The translations under genes and the position numbers were made by a program. 11,890 nt of DNA from Aquificaceae bacterium (GTDB taxonomy: Bacteria > Aquificota > Aquificia > Aquificales > Aquificaceae). Shown piece after piece: positions 6,523 through 11,890 of this stretch. The notes under the pieces were generated by a model, which searched no databases, had not been told where the DNA came from, and saw only the letters and a program-made list of their open reading frames with translations. The DNA lies in contig WFPN01000013.1 in NCBI GenBank assembly GCA_015487535.1, positions 1-11,890 on the forward strand. The letters run 5' to 3'. Position 1 is the stretch's first letter; every line of letters starts with the position of its first letter.

Positions 6523-6633
6523 ATGAACAGCGAATTCCTCACATATTATCTAGTGCTCGGTGGCCTCGTCGCTCTCACAGGTCTCGGCTTCATTCTGTGG
6601 GCAAAGTTTCAGGAAAGGAAAAGCTTCAGATAA
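6523..6633 (+). CDS. Candidate small membrane protein, 36 residues, one span
   Basis: Starts MNSEFLTYYLVLGG and has one convincing membrane span at about residues 8-27, then a positively charged tail (AKFQERKSFR) that should sit in the cytoplasm. The ATG at 6523 is chosen because GGGAGAG (6507-6513) and AGGA (6515-6518) precede it; the frame extends to a GTG at 6445, but those 26 extra residues have no ribosome site. The size and layout resemble small accessory subunits of respiratory oxidases (CcoQ-, CydX- or subunit IIa-like), but there is no sequence match I can claim and no oxidase gene nearby. Divergent from mobB and upstream of the recombinase. It may also be a chance ORF. Confidence 0.45.
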   Translation: MNSEFLTYYLVLGGLVALTGLGFILWAKFQERKSFR

Positions 6634-6648
6634 CTCTACCTACTAGAG
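6634..6648. other. Short inverted repeat before the recombinase promoter
   Basis: CTCTA (6634-6638) and TAGAG (6644-6648) form a 5-base-pair dyad with a 5-base centre, directly after the small ORF stop and overlapping the position of the weak -35 box of the recombinase gene. Too weak and without a T-run to call a terminator; a protein-binding site is possible. Confidence 0.2.
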
Positions 6649-6673
6649 ACCTCGCGCTTTCATCAAGTATAAT
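6644..6673 (+). promoter_or_regulatory. Promoter of the recombinase-trmD operon
   Basis: A perfect TATAAT lies at 6668-6673, with a weak -35 match TAGAGA at 6644-6649 (four of six, spacing 18). The -10 box ends 8 bases before the ATG at 6682, and no Shine-Dalgarno sequence fits in between, so the mRNA is predicted to be leaderless or to have a leader of only one or two bases. Confidence 0.6.
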
Positions 6674-6681
6674 CTAAAGTG

Positions 6682-7551
6682 ATGGAGGTTCTCGAGCTTT
6701 GGAAGAGAAACCTCTCGAGAACGAAGAGCGAAAGGACCACTGAGGCTTATCTTAGGCACGTCAGCAACTTCCTCAAGGCCTCCTCTATAGACAACGAGGA
6801 CGAGCTCTTAAACCTATCCTCTGCCCAGATATACAGGTACGCGGACACTTCACCCTTGGGACCAACCTCGATGCTTGCCAACCTCTCAGCCCTCAAGCAC
6901 TTCTTCAAGTTCCTTTTGAGGAGGGAGTACATAGACAGGGAGAGGTTCACCGAGATAGAGCAGGCCATAGAGGAAATCAGGGAGGAGCTAAACACCAAGA
7001 AAAGCCCAACTTATCCTAAAGCCCTTACCAAAGAGGAAGTGGAGAGGATCTTCGAAGCCGTTAAGGGTAAGAAGTACGAGAAGGTCTATTCTCTCTTCCT
7101 GTACAGCGGTATAAGGCTTGGAGAGTTCGAGAGCCTCGGGAGGAGGAACTTCTACCTGGACAAGAGCGGGATCCTGTGGATAAAGCTAGAGCCTCACATG
7201 ACCAAGAGAAACAAGGGCAGGCTGGCACCGGTCATCGCTCCCGACAGGGATGAAACTTACAGGATCACCGACAGGATGCTCAGATGGCTCGAGAACTACG
7301 AGGAGAACTTCTCTGTAAAGAGGGGGGTGCTCCAGGTTTACACGGATAGACTCTCCAAGAGGCTTGGTATTCCCTTCAGTGTTCACAGCTTCAGGCACAC
7401 CTACATAACGAACCTGGTGAACAGCGGTTTTCCGGTCGAGGTGGTCAAGGAGTTCGCCGGACACTCTAACGTGAAGACTACGATCGAGACCTACTACAGG
7501 TTCAGTCAGAGGAGGGCGGAGGAGCTGGTGAGGAACTTCCTGAAGGGCTGA
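6682..7551 (+). CDS. Tyrosine recombinase of the Xer family
   Basis: A 289-residue site-specific DNA recombinase. The N-terminal helical DNA-clamp domain spans about 1-95 and the catalytic domain about 112-288. The full active-site set is visible: Arg145 (SGIRLGE), Lys175 (MTKRNKG), His235-x-x-Arg238 (HSFRH), His261 (GHSNVKTT) and the nucleophile Tyr271 (next residue is also Tyr). Length and simple two-domain plan fit XerC/XerD/XerA-type proteins that resolve chromosome dimers, rather than phage integrases with an added arm-binding domain; no att-like repeats or phage genes are nearby. A dif site was not found in the window. ATG at 6682 is preferred to the in-frame GTG at 6679. The stop overlaps the trmD start as TGATG. 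Housekeeping Xer is likely; which paralogue it is cannot be told here. Confidence 0.88.
   Translation: MEVLELWKRNLSRTKSERTTEAYLRHVSNFLKASSIDNEDELLNLSSAQIYRYADTSPLGPTSMLANLSALKHFFKFLLRREYIDRERFTEIEQAIEEIREELNTKKSPTYPKALTKEEVERIFEAVKGKKYEKVYSLFLYSGIRLGEFESLGRRNFYLDKSGILWIKLEPHMTKRNKGRLAPVIAPDRDETYRITDRMLRWLENYEENFSVKRGVLQVYTDRLSKRLGIPFSVHSFRHTYITNLVNSGFPVEVVKEFAGHSNVKTTIETYYRFSQRRAEELVRNFLKG
6688..6722 (+). repeat. Perfect 9-base inverted repeat in the first codons of the recombinase gene
   Basis: GTTCTCGAG at 6688-6696 and CTCGAGAAC at 6714-6722 are exact reverse complements separated by 17 bases. The first arm starts 3 bases after the ATG codon. In RNA this would be a nine-pair stem close to the start; in DNA it is also a pair of CTCGAG palindromes 23 bases apart. 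Confidence 0.6.
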
Positions 7552-8309
7552 TGGTTCACTTTTTCGTTCTCACCATATTCCCTCGAATAATCGAGTGCTA
7601 CTGCGATTACGGTATAGTCAGGCAGGCTGTAAAGAAGGGAAAGGTAAAGGTGGAGGCTGTGGATCTGAGGGGGTTTGCTCCCAAGGGGCAGGTGGACGAC
7701 GTTCCGTTCGGTGGCCTCCCTGGAATGGTCTTAAAACCCGAGCCGATCTTCGAAGCCTATGAGAGCGTGGTGAAAAGGTACGGGAGGCCTTACGTTCTGA
7801 TAACCGAGCCCTGGGGAAGGAGAATAGATCAGAGCTACGTTGAGGAGCTACTTCAGAAGGAAAAGATAATGATAATATGTGGCAGGTACGAGGGTGTGGA
7901 CGAGAGGGTGAAGAGCTTGGTGGACGAGGAGGTCTCGATAGGCGATCTGATACTGAGCGGAGGTGAGATCGTGGCCCTCACACTCATAGATACGGTCAGC
8001 AGGCTCATCCCGGGAGTTCTCAGCGAACCTCAGAGCATAGAGGAGGACTCTTACAGGGGTAGATGGCTCGGCTACCCGGTCTATACAAGGCCAAGAGAGT
8101 TCAGGGGTTTGAAGGTTCCAGAAGTTTTACTTTCTGGAAACCACAGGCTCATAGAGCTCTGGAAGCTCTGGCACAGGATAGAGAACACCCTAAAGAAGAG
8201 ACAGGACCTTATACCTAAGGACCTGACGCCCATTGAAGAGGATATGGTTGAGAGCATAAGGAAAGGGAAGAGCTTCGAGGAGTGGATAAAGTCTAAAAAT
8301 CTTTCATGA
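7551..8309 (+). CDS. trmD: tRNA (guanine-N1-)-methyltransferase
   Basis: Methylates N1 of guanine 37, next to the anticodon, in tRNAs for Leu, Pro and Arg, which prevents +1 frameshifting; a dimeric SPOUT-fold enzyme using S-adenosylmethionine in a knot. Seen: LTIFP at 7-11; FGGLPGMVLKPEP at 53-65; GRYEGVDERV at 111-120; SIGDLILSGGE at 129-139; Arg151 and the catalytic-position Asp166 in SIEEDS; then the linker and helical C-terminal domain with NHRLIELW at 197-204. Length 252 is normal. The start is fused to the stop of the recombinase gene (TGATG), with AAGGGC 3-4 bases before it, so its translation is probably coupled. This is not the common rpsP-rimM-trmD-rplS setting. The 3' end overlaps the convergent fliA gene by 17 bases. 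Confidence 0.96.
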   Translation: MVHFFVLTIFPRIIECYCDYGIVRQAVKKGKVKVEAVDLRGFAPKGQVDDVPFGGLPGMVLKPEPIFEAYESVVKRYGRPYVLITEPWGRRIDQSYVEELLQKEKIMIICGRYEGVDERVKSLVDEEVSIGDLILSGGEIVALTLIDTVSRLIPGVLSEPQSIEEDSYRGRWLGYPVYTRPREFRGLKVPEVLLSGNHRLIELWKLWHRIENTLKKRQDLIPKDLTPIEEDMVESIRKGKSFEEWIKSKNLS

Positions 8310-9000
8310 ACTTTCTCAGCTTCTCTATCGCCTCTCCCTTTATCTGGGAAACCCTGGATATGGAGCAGCCGAGGATACCAGCTATCTCCTTGAGGGGAAG
8401 CTCTTCGTAGAAGATAAGCTGGATAACTAGCTTTTCCCTCTCGTCGAGCTTCTCTATCGCCTCCTTGAGCTTCTCGGAAAGATCCTTCTGAACTATCTCC
8501 TCCTCCACGTCCACCTTCTTGGAGCTTATAACCTCCTCGTAGCTTCTCCTCTCCTCGGTGAATATGTCGTCGAGGTTGAGTATGTATGAAAAGGATATCT
8601 TGCTGAGGTCATGCTGGAGGTCCTCTACCCTCTCACCGAGCTTCTGGGCTATCTCCTCGTCGGTGGGCTCCCTCCCGAGCTCTTCGGTGAGCTCCTTCAG
8701 AGCCTCCCTTATCCTCCTCTCCTTCTCCCTTATCCTCCTGCTCCCGAAGTCCAGGCTCCTGAGGTAGTCGTACATAGCTCCCCTTATCCTTATCTTCAGA
8801 TAGCTCTCAGGGTTCCTCTGAGTATCGAGCTTCTCGAGGGCCTTTATAAGGCCTATTATTCCGTGTCCTATCAGATCCCTCACGTCTATGGTTGGTGGAA
8901 GATGTCTCTTTAGGGTGAAGGCTATGCTCTTGACGAGGGGAAGGTACTTGAGTATAAGCTCTTCTCTCTCTCTATCCTTTACGTCGTAAGGGTTTTTCAT
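8293..9000 (-). CDS. fliA: RNA polymerase sigma factor FliA (sigma-28)
   Basis: Directs RNA polymerase to late flagellar genes and is normally held back by the anti-sigma factor FlgM. Region 2 spans about 15-90 (LPLVKSI ... DLIGHGIIGLIKALEKLD ... YLKIRIRGAMYDYLRSLD), region 3 about 90-165, and region 4 about 180-235 with the helix-turn-helix LKEIAGILGCSISRVSQIKGE (203-223). Region 2.4 reads LDFGSRRIRE instead of the enterobacterial RDWxPRSVR; this matches the Aquifex aeolicus FliA as I recall it, and it is the main clue to the organism. Length 235 is normal. The ATG at 9000 overlaps the flhG stop as ATGA. It is the last gene of the flagellar block and ends 17 bases inside the convergent trmD gene, leaving no room for an ordinary terminator. 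flgM is not in the window. Confidence 0.95.
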   Translation of the reverse strand: MKNPYDVKDREREELILKYLPLVKSIAFTLKRHLPPTIDVRDLIGHGIIGLIKALEKLDTQRNPESYLKIRIRGAMYDYLRSLDFGSRRIREKERRIREALKELTEELGREPTDEEIAQKLGERVEDLQHDLSKISFSYILNLDDIFTEERRSYEEVISSKKVDVEEEIVQKDLSEKLKEAIEKLDEREKLVIQLIFYEELPLKEIAGILGCSISRVSQIKGEAIEKLRKFMKDF

Positions 9001-9833
9001 CTTCCAAGCAGCCTTGACATTATGCCCTCCCAGAAGCTTCTCCTCCTGGGAGCCACCTCCAAGTTCATGTTGGAGAGAATATTATACACGTCGTCCATAA
9101 AGCCCCTCTCGAATGGGTCCTGCTCTATTATCTTCCTTATAAGCGTTTTCCTGTACCTTATGTTCCCAACGTGGCTCAGCTGGGCGCTGGTGTATCTCTC
9201 CGTGAGGAGCCTTATGCTCTCGTAAACCTTCTTCCCCTCCCTGTCGCTTTCGACCTTGTTTACCACGAGGAAGAAGTCCTTAACGTCGTTCTCCCTGTTT
9301 ATTATCTTTATCAGGGCGTAGGCGTCCGCCACAGCCGTGGGTTCGGGTGTGGTTATTATCACGGGGAAATCTGCCGAGGAAACGACGGCCACCGTGTCGT
9401 CGTGGATACCGGGAGGGGTGTCGAATATGACATAATCGTAGTTCTCCTCGGCAAGCTCCTGAAGCCTCCTCACGAGGCTGATTATCTGATCCTTGGGGAG
9501 CTTGGCAAGCTCGTATATCCCGTTTCCACTCGATATGAAGGCGAACCTCTCGTCTATCCTGACGGTTATCTCATCGAAGGTGGCCTCGCCGAAGAAGAAG
9601 TGGGCGAGGTTCTTCTGGGGTGTGAGTCCTAGCATGAGGTGAACGTTGCTCAGGCCAAGATCTGCATCTATTATGAGGACCTTCTTGCCGGTTTCCGAGA
9701 GGCCCTTGCCGATGCTGAGTGAGAGTATAGTCTTGCCCACTCCTCCCTTGCCACTGGCAACGGCGATGTACTTGGTGCCTCCCTCGGCACCTTCCCTACG
9801 CTTCAGGTGGGTTGCCTGCTGATTCAAGCTCAT
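8997..9833 (-). CDS. flhG: Flagellar number regulator FlhG (MinD-like ATPase)
   Basis: A membrane-associated ATPase that limits flagellar number and stimulates the FlhF GTPase. Seen: deviant Walker A GKGGVGKT at 28-35 (signature Lys29, Lys34), DADLGLSN at 56-63, switch II DTPPG at 138-142, and a short C-terminal basic/amphipathic helix (about 266-278, FWEGIMSRLLGR) like the membrane-targeting tail of MinD. The N-terminus NQQATHLKRR fits the DQAxxLR motif with which FlhG proteins activate FlhF, with the first Asp replaced. Length 278 is normal. The ATG at 9833 is preceded by GAGGAG (9838-9843), which lies within flhF; the two genes overlap by 38 bases. The stop overlaps fliA by ATGA. Also called ylxH or fleN in other species. 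Confidence 0.95.
   Translation of the reverse strand: MSLNQQATHLKRREGAEGGTKYIAVASGKGGVGKTILSLSIGKGLSETGKKVLIIDADLGLSNVHLMLGLTPQKNLAHFFFGEATFDEITVRIDERFAFISSGNGIYELAKLPKDQIISLVRRLQELAEENYDYVIFDTPPGIHDDTVAVVSSADFPVIITTPEPTAVADAYALIKIINRENDVKDFFLVVNKVESDREGKKVYESIRLLTERYTSAQLSHVGNIRYRKTLIRKIIEQDPFERGFMDDVYNILSNMNLEVAPRRRSFWEGIMSRLLGR
9774..9791 (-). repeat. Hairpin-forming inverted repeat just behind the flhF stop, inside flhG
   Basis: GGTGCC (9774-9779) and GGCACC (9786-9791) are exact reverse complements with a 6-base centre. On the mRNA strand this GC-rich stem begins 4 bases after the flhF stop codon and has the purine loop GAGGGA. It encodes part of the variable FlhG N-terminus (about residues 15-20). 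No U-run follows, so it is not an intrinsic terminator. Confidence 0.5.
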
Positions 9834-10938
9834 GCCTCTCCTCTAAGATAAGCCTCGTGAGAAAATCGTAGTTTGCCATGACGATGTCATCTGGGACGGT
9901 CTGTCCGGTGGTAAAGCAGAGTATGGGGAGCTTCGTCCTGTAAGCCACGTTTATAACGTTCCCCGGATACGACGTCTCGTCGAGCTTGGAGAATATGAGA
10001 CCCCTTATCGGGAATATACCGAACTGCATTATCACTTCGTACATTACCAGCTCGGAGAGGTTGGCGCTGAGGGTAAGGTATATGTGGGTGTCGATGCTCT
10101 CCAGGAACAGTTTTAGCTCGTTGAGCCTGAGTTTATCGTGCTGGCTTCTCCCGGCGGTGTCAACGAATATAACGTCCCTGTTTTCCATATCCTCCACGCT
10201 CTTGAGAAACTCCTCGGGTGTGTCCGCTACCCTGAAGGGTAGTTCCATTATGTTTATGAAGGCCTTAAGCTGCTCAACTGCTCCCACCCTGTAGCTGTCA
10301 AGAGTTATAACTCCCGGCCGCTTGCCGGCCCTCTTGAAGAGGTAGGAGAGCTTGGCTATAGTCGTGGTCTTACCCACGCCGGTCGGACCCATCAGAACGA
10401 TGATCCTCGGCGTCTCCTCGAAGATCCTCTCACCCTCTATGAGTATGTTCTTCTTGAAGCTCTCCGTAAGGGACTCGTGGATCTCATCCTTGAAGTCGAG
10501 CTTTCCAAGTTCTATATCGTAGCCGCAGGCCTCCTCTATAAGCTTCCTGGCTATCTCCCTTCTAACTCCCCTATAGACCATCCTCGAGAGGACTCTCCCG
10601 GCCCTGAGGGAAAGGTCCTCAGCCTCCTTGGACTTGGATACCTCCTTCTCCTCCTCCTGGAACTTGACACTCTTTATAACCTCGTTTAGCGTGCTCTTTA
10701 GCCTCTCAAGTTCCTGGTAAACTTTTGCCTTCTCTTCAAGCTCTTTCTGAAACTCCCCCTCGTCCTCGGGTATCCCAACTGTTACCTCCAGTAGGGTTGT
10801 CTTTAAAAATGGCAGGAAGGACCATCTTTTCCTCTTTACTATCCTAGAAGATAGGACGACCGCGTTATCTCCGTAGTTTCTCTTTAACTCCTCCACAGCC
10901 TCCTGCAGAGAGCTGACTATTATCTTTTCAGTCTTCAT
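9796..10938 (-). CDS. flhF: Flagellar positioning GTPase FlhF
   Basis: A signal-recognition-particle-type GTPase that marks where the flagellum is built, usually the cell pole. Domains: N-terminal B domain (about 1-105, with the basic patch KRKRW at 35-39 and a Glu/Lys-rich helix), N domain (about 108-170), and GTPase G domain (about 175-370). GTPase motifs: G1 GPTGVGKTT at 184-192, G2 DSYRVGA at 214-220, G3 DTAGR at 260-264, G4 SKLDE at 317-321 (Ser in place of the usual Thr), and GQTVPDD at 345-351. Length 380 is within the family range. The ATG at 10938 has TAGGA about 7 bases before it, inside flhA (11-base overlap). The 3' end contains the flhG ribosome site and first codons. Confidence 0.95.
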   Translation of the reverse strand: MKTEKIIVSSLQEAVEELKRNYGDNAVVLSSRIVKRKRWSFLPFLKTTLLEVTVGIPEDEGEFQKELEEKAKVYQELERLKSTLNEVIKSVKFQEEEKEVSKSKEAEDLSLRAGRVLSRMVYRGVRREIARKLIEEACGYDIELGKLDFKDEIHESLTESFKKNILIEGERIFEETPRIIVLMGPTGVGKTTTIAKLSYLFKRAGKRPGVITLDSYRVGAVEQLKAFINIMELPFRVADTPEEFLKSVEDMENRDVIFVDTAGRSQHDKLRLNELKLFLESIDTHIYLTLSANLSELVMYEVIMQFGIFPIRGLIFSKLDETSYPGNVINVAYRTKLPILCFTTGQTVPDDIVMANYDFLTRLILEERHELESAGNPPEA

Positions 10939-11890
10939 CTATAAGTCCTAATATTTTCATGTTAACCTGCTTTTCAAGTTCATTATAGGACAGAACCGCA
11001 AGCTGGGGAAGGTAGGGCTCCAAGGCTTTCCTCACATACCTCCTAAGGTTCGCCGAGGTGAGTAGAACGGGCTGGGCCTGGAATTGAACGAACTTCTCTA
11101 TCTCCCTTGAGATCTTCGGATAGAGCTTGTTGAGGACTATGTCTATGAACTCGTCCTCCCTGTTTTCGTTTATAAGATGTACGAGCTTGGCTTCCACCTT
11201 CGGAGACAGTGCTATGGCGTAGAGTGTGCCGTTTGTGAGGTACATCCTCGTTATCCTCTTGGAGAGGTTCTGCCTGACGTACTCGGTCAGTATGTCGGGG
11301 TCCCTCGTCTGTTCTATGTAGTCGGCGAGGGTTTCGAGGATCGTCAGAAGGTCGTTCACCGGGATACCCTCCCTGAGGAGGTTCTGGAGTACCCTGTGAA
11401 CCACAGATATAGGAACCTGTTCGGGAACTATGTCCTGGACCACCTTTGGGTACTTCTTGGCGAGCCTGTCTATCAGTTCTATGACCTCGTTCCTTCCGAG
11501 TAGCTCATGGAGGTTCCTCTTTATGACTTCGGAGAGGTGGGTGATTATGGCCGTGCTTATGTCTACCACCATGTATCCCTTCTTCTGGGCCTCGTCCCTC
11601 TTGTCCTCGGTTATCCAGTAGGCCTTCATGCCGAAGGCGGGTTCTTTAGTCTCTATTCCCTCTATCTTCCCTCTCGTTGTTCCGAGATCCACCGCCAGGT
11701 AGTAGCCGGGCATTATCTCGTAGGAGTCAGCCTCTATACCTTTTATAAGGATCCTGTACTGGTTGGGCTGTAGCTTTAGGTTGTCCCTTATGTGAACGAG
11801 GGGGACTATCACGCCGAACTCCTGGGCTATCTGCCTCCTCATGGTCCTTATCCTCTGGGGTATGTCTCCCCCCTGAGACTCGTCCACGTA
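10928..11890 (-). CDS. flhA: Flagellar export-gate protein FlhA (C-terminal part; 5' end outside the window)
   Basis: The last 320 residues of FlhA, the inner-membrane core of the flagellar type III export gate. What is visible is nearly all of the cytoplasmic domain, which forms a nine-subunit ring and receives chaperone-substrate complexes. The family signature is clear: GGDIPQRIRTMRRQ, then EFGVIVPLVHIRDNL and the segment ending in MPGYYLAV. The membrane-spanning first half lies beyond base 11890. The reading frame runs to the window edge without a start being required; an internal GTG close to the edge is simply a valine codon. The stop overlaps flhF by 11 bases. Gene order flhA-flhF-flhG-fliA is that of polarly flagellated bacteria. 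Confidence 0.95.
   Translation of the reverse strand, partial: YVDESQGGDIPQRIRTMRRQIAQEFGVIVPLVHIRDNLKLQPNQYRILIKGIEADSYEIMPGYYLAVDLGTTRGKIEGIETKEPAFGMKAYWITEDKRDEAQKKGYMVVDISTAIITHLSEVIKRNLHELLGRNEVIELIDRLAKKYPKVVQDIVPEQVPISVVHRVLQNLLREGIPVNDLLTILETLADYIEQTRDPDILTEYVRQNLSKRITRMYLTNGTLYAIALSPKVEAKLVHLINENREDEFIDIVLNKLYPKISREIEKFVQFQAQPVLLTSANLRRYVRKALEPYLPQLAVLSYNELEKQVNMKILGLIDED

Noticed and set aside
7223..7238. Sigma-54-like TGGCACC ... GC inside the recombinase gene
   Set aside because: Spacing between GG and GC is 11 instead of 10, it lies deep in coding sequence, and no gene starts just downstream.
6682..7551. Recombinase as the mark of a prophage or integrative element
   Set aside because: No att-like repeats, phage or transfer genes, or compositional shift; all neighbours are housekeeping genes and the protein has the plain Xer plan.
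9171..9632. 153-codon plus-strand frame opposite flhG
   Set aside because: Shadow of a gene with clear Walker motifs.
10314..10331. CCGGC/GCCGG hairpin in flhF
   Set aside because: Five-pair stem inside GC-rich coding for the conserved GKRPGV stretch; no U-run or position that suggests function.

Overview
The window looks like a compact chromosomal segment of a hyperthermophilic bacterium of the Aquificales, close to Aquifex/Hydrogenivirga. The grounds are: arginine is encoded mostly by AGG/AGA and isoleucine often by ATA; genes overlap by 1-43 bases almost everywhere; proteins are rich in charged Lys/Glu/Arg; and the FliA protein closely resembles the Aquifex aeolicus sigma-28 as I remember it, including the unusual region 2.4 string LDFGSR. 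No rRNA, tRNA, CRISPR array or insertion sequence is visible, and no stretch over 300 bases lacks a gene.

Layout. (1) 1-895, minus strand: peptide deformylase (def), then the start of a YhcC/TIGR01212-type radical SAM protein, joined by an ATGA overlap. (2) 926-4967, plus strand: a uridine-phosphorylase-like nucleoside phosphorylase and deoC (10-base overlap, nucleoside salvage), then phoU and a NtrY-type membrane histidine kinase (11-base overlap). phoU appears to have its own promoter inside the end of deoC. (3) 4925-6413, minus strand: a three-gene unit, mobB, a 191-residue protein with three zinc ribbons, and a 163-residue protein of unknown function, each joined by an ATGA overlap. Its last gene runs 43 bases into the kinase gene from the opposite side. 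(4) 6414-6681: the only sizeable intergenic stretch (about 270 bases). It holds the mobB upstream region, a candidate 36-residue single-span membrane protein, and a promoter with a perfect TATAAT. (5) 6682-8309, plus strand: a Xer-type tyrosine recombinase and trmD, joined by TGATG. (6) 8293-11890, minus strand: the flagellar block flhA (partial), flhF, flhG, fliA, with overlaps of 11, 38 and 4 bases. fliA converges on trmD with a 17-base overlap.

How the genes work together. FlhA is the export gate, FlhF and FlhG set flagellar position and number, and FliA drives late flagellar genes. The phosphorylase and DeoC together take deoxynucleosides towards acetaldehyde and glyceraldehyde 3-phosphate, but no phosphopentomutase is present here. 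PhoU with a NtrY-type kinase and no adjacent response regulator suggests a non-canonical two-component pairing. The mobB unit ties molybdenum cofactor maturation to a zinc-ribbon protein that I cannot name.

The points most worth following up are the mobB/triple-zinc-ribbon/unknown operon; the phoU-kinase pair; three genes (def, phoU, the recombinase) whose -10 box lies only 7-8 bases before the start codon with no Shine-Dalgarno sequence, predicting leaderless mRNAs; and the genes that overlap head-on at their 3' ends.
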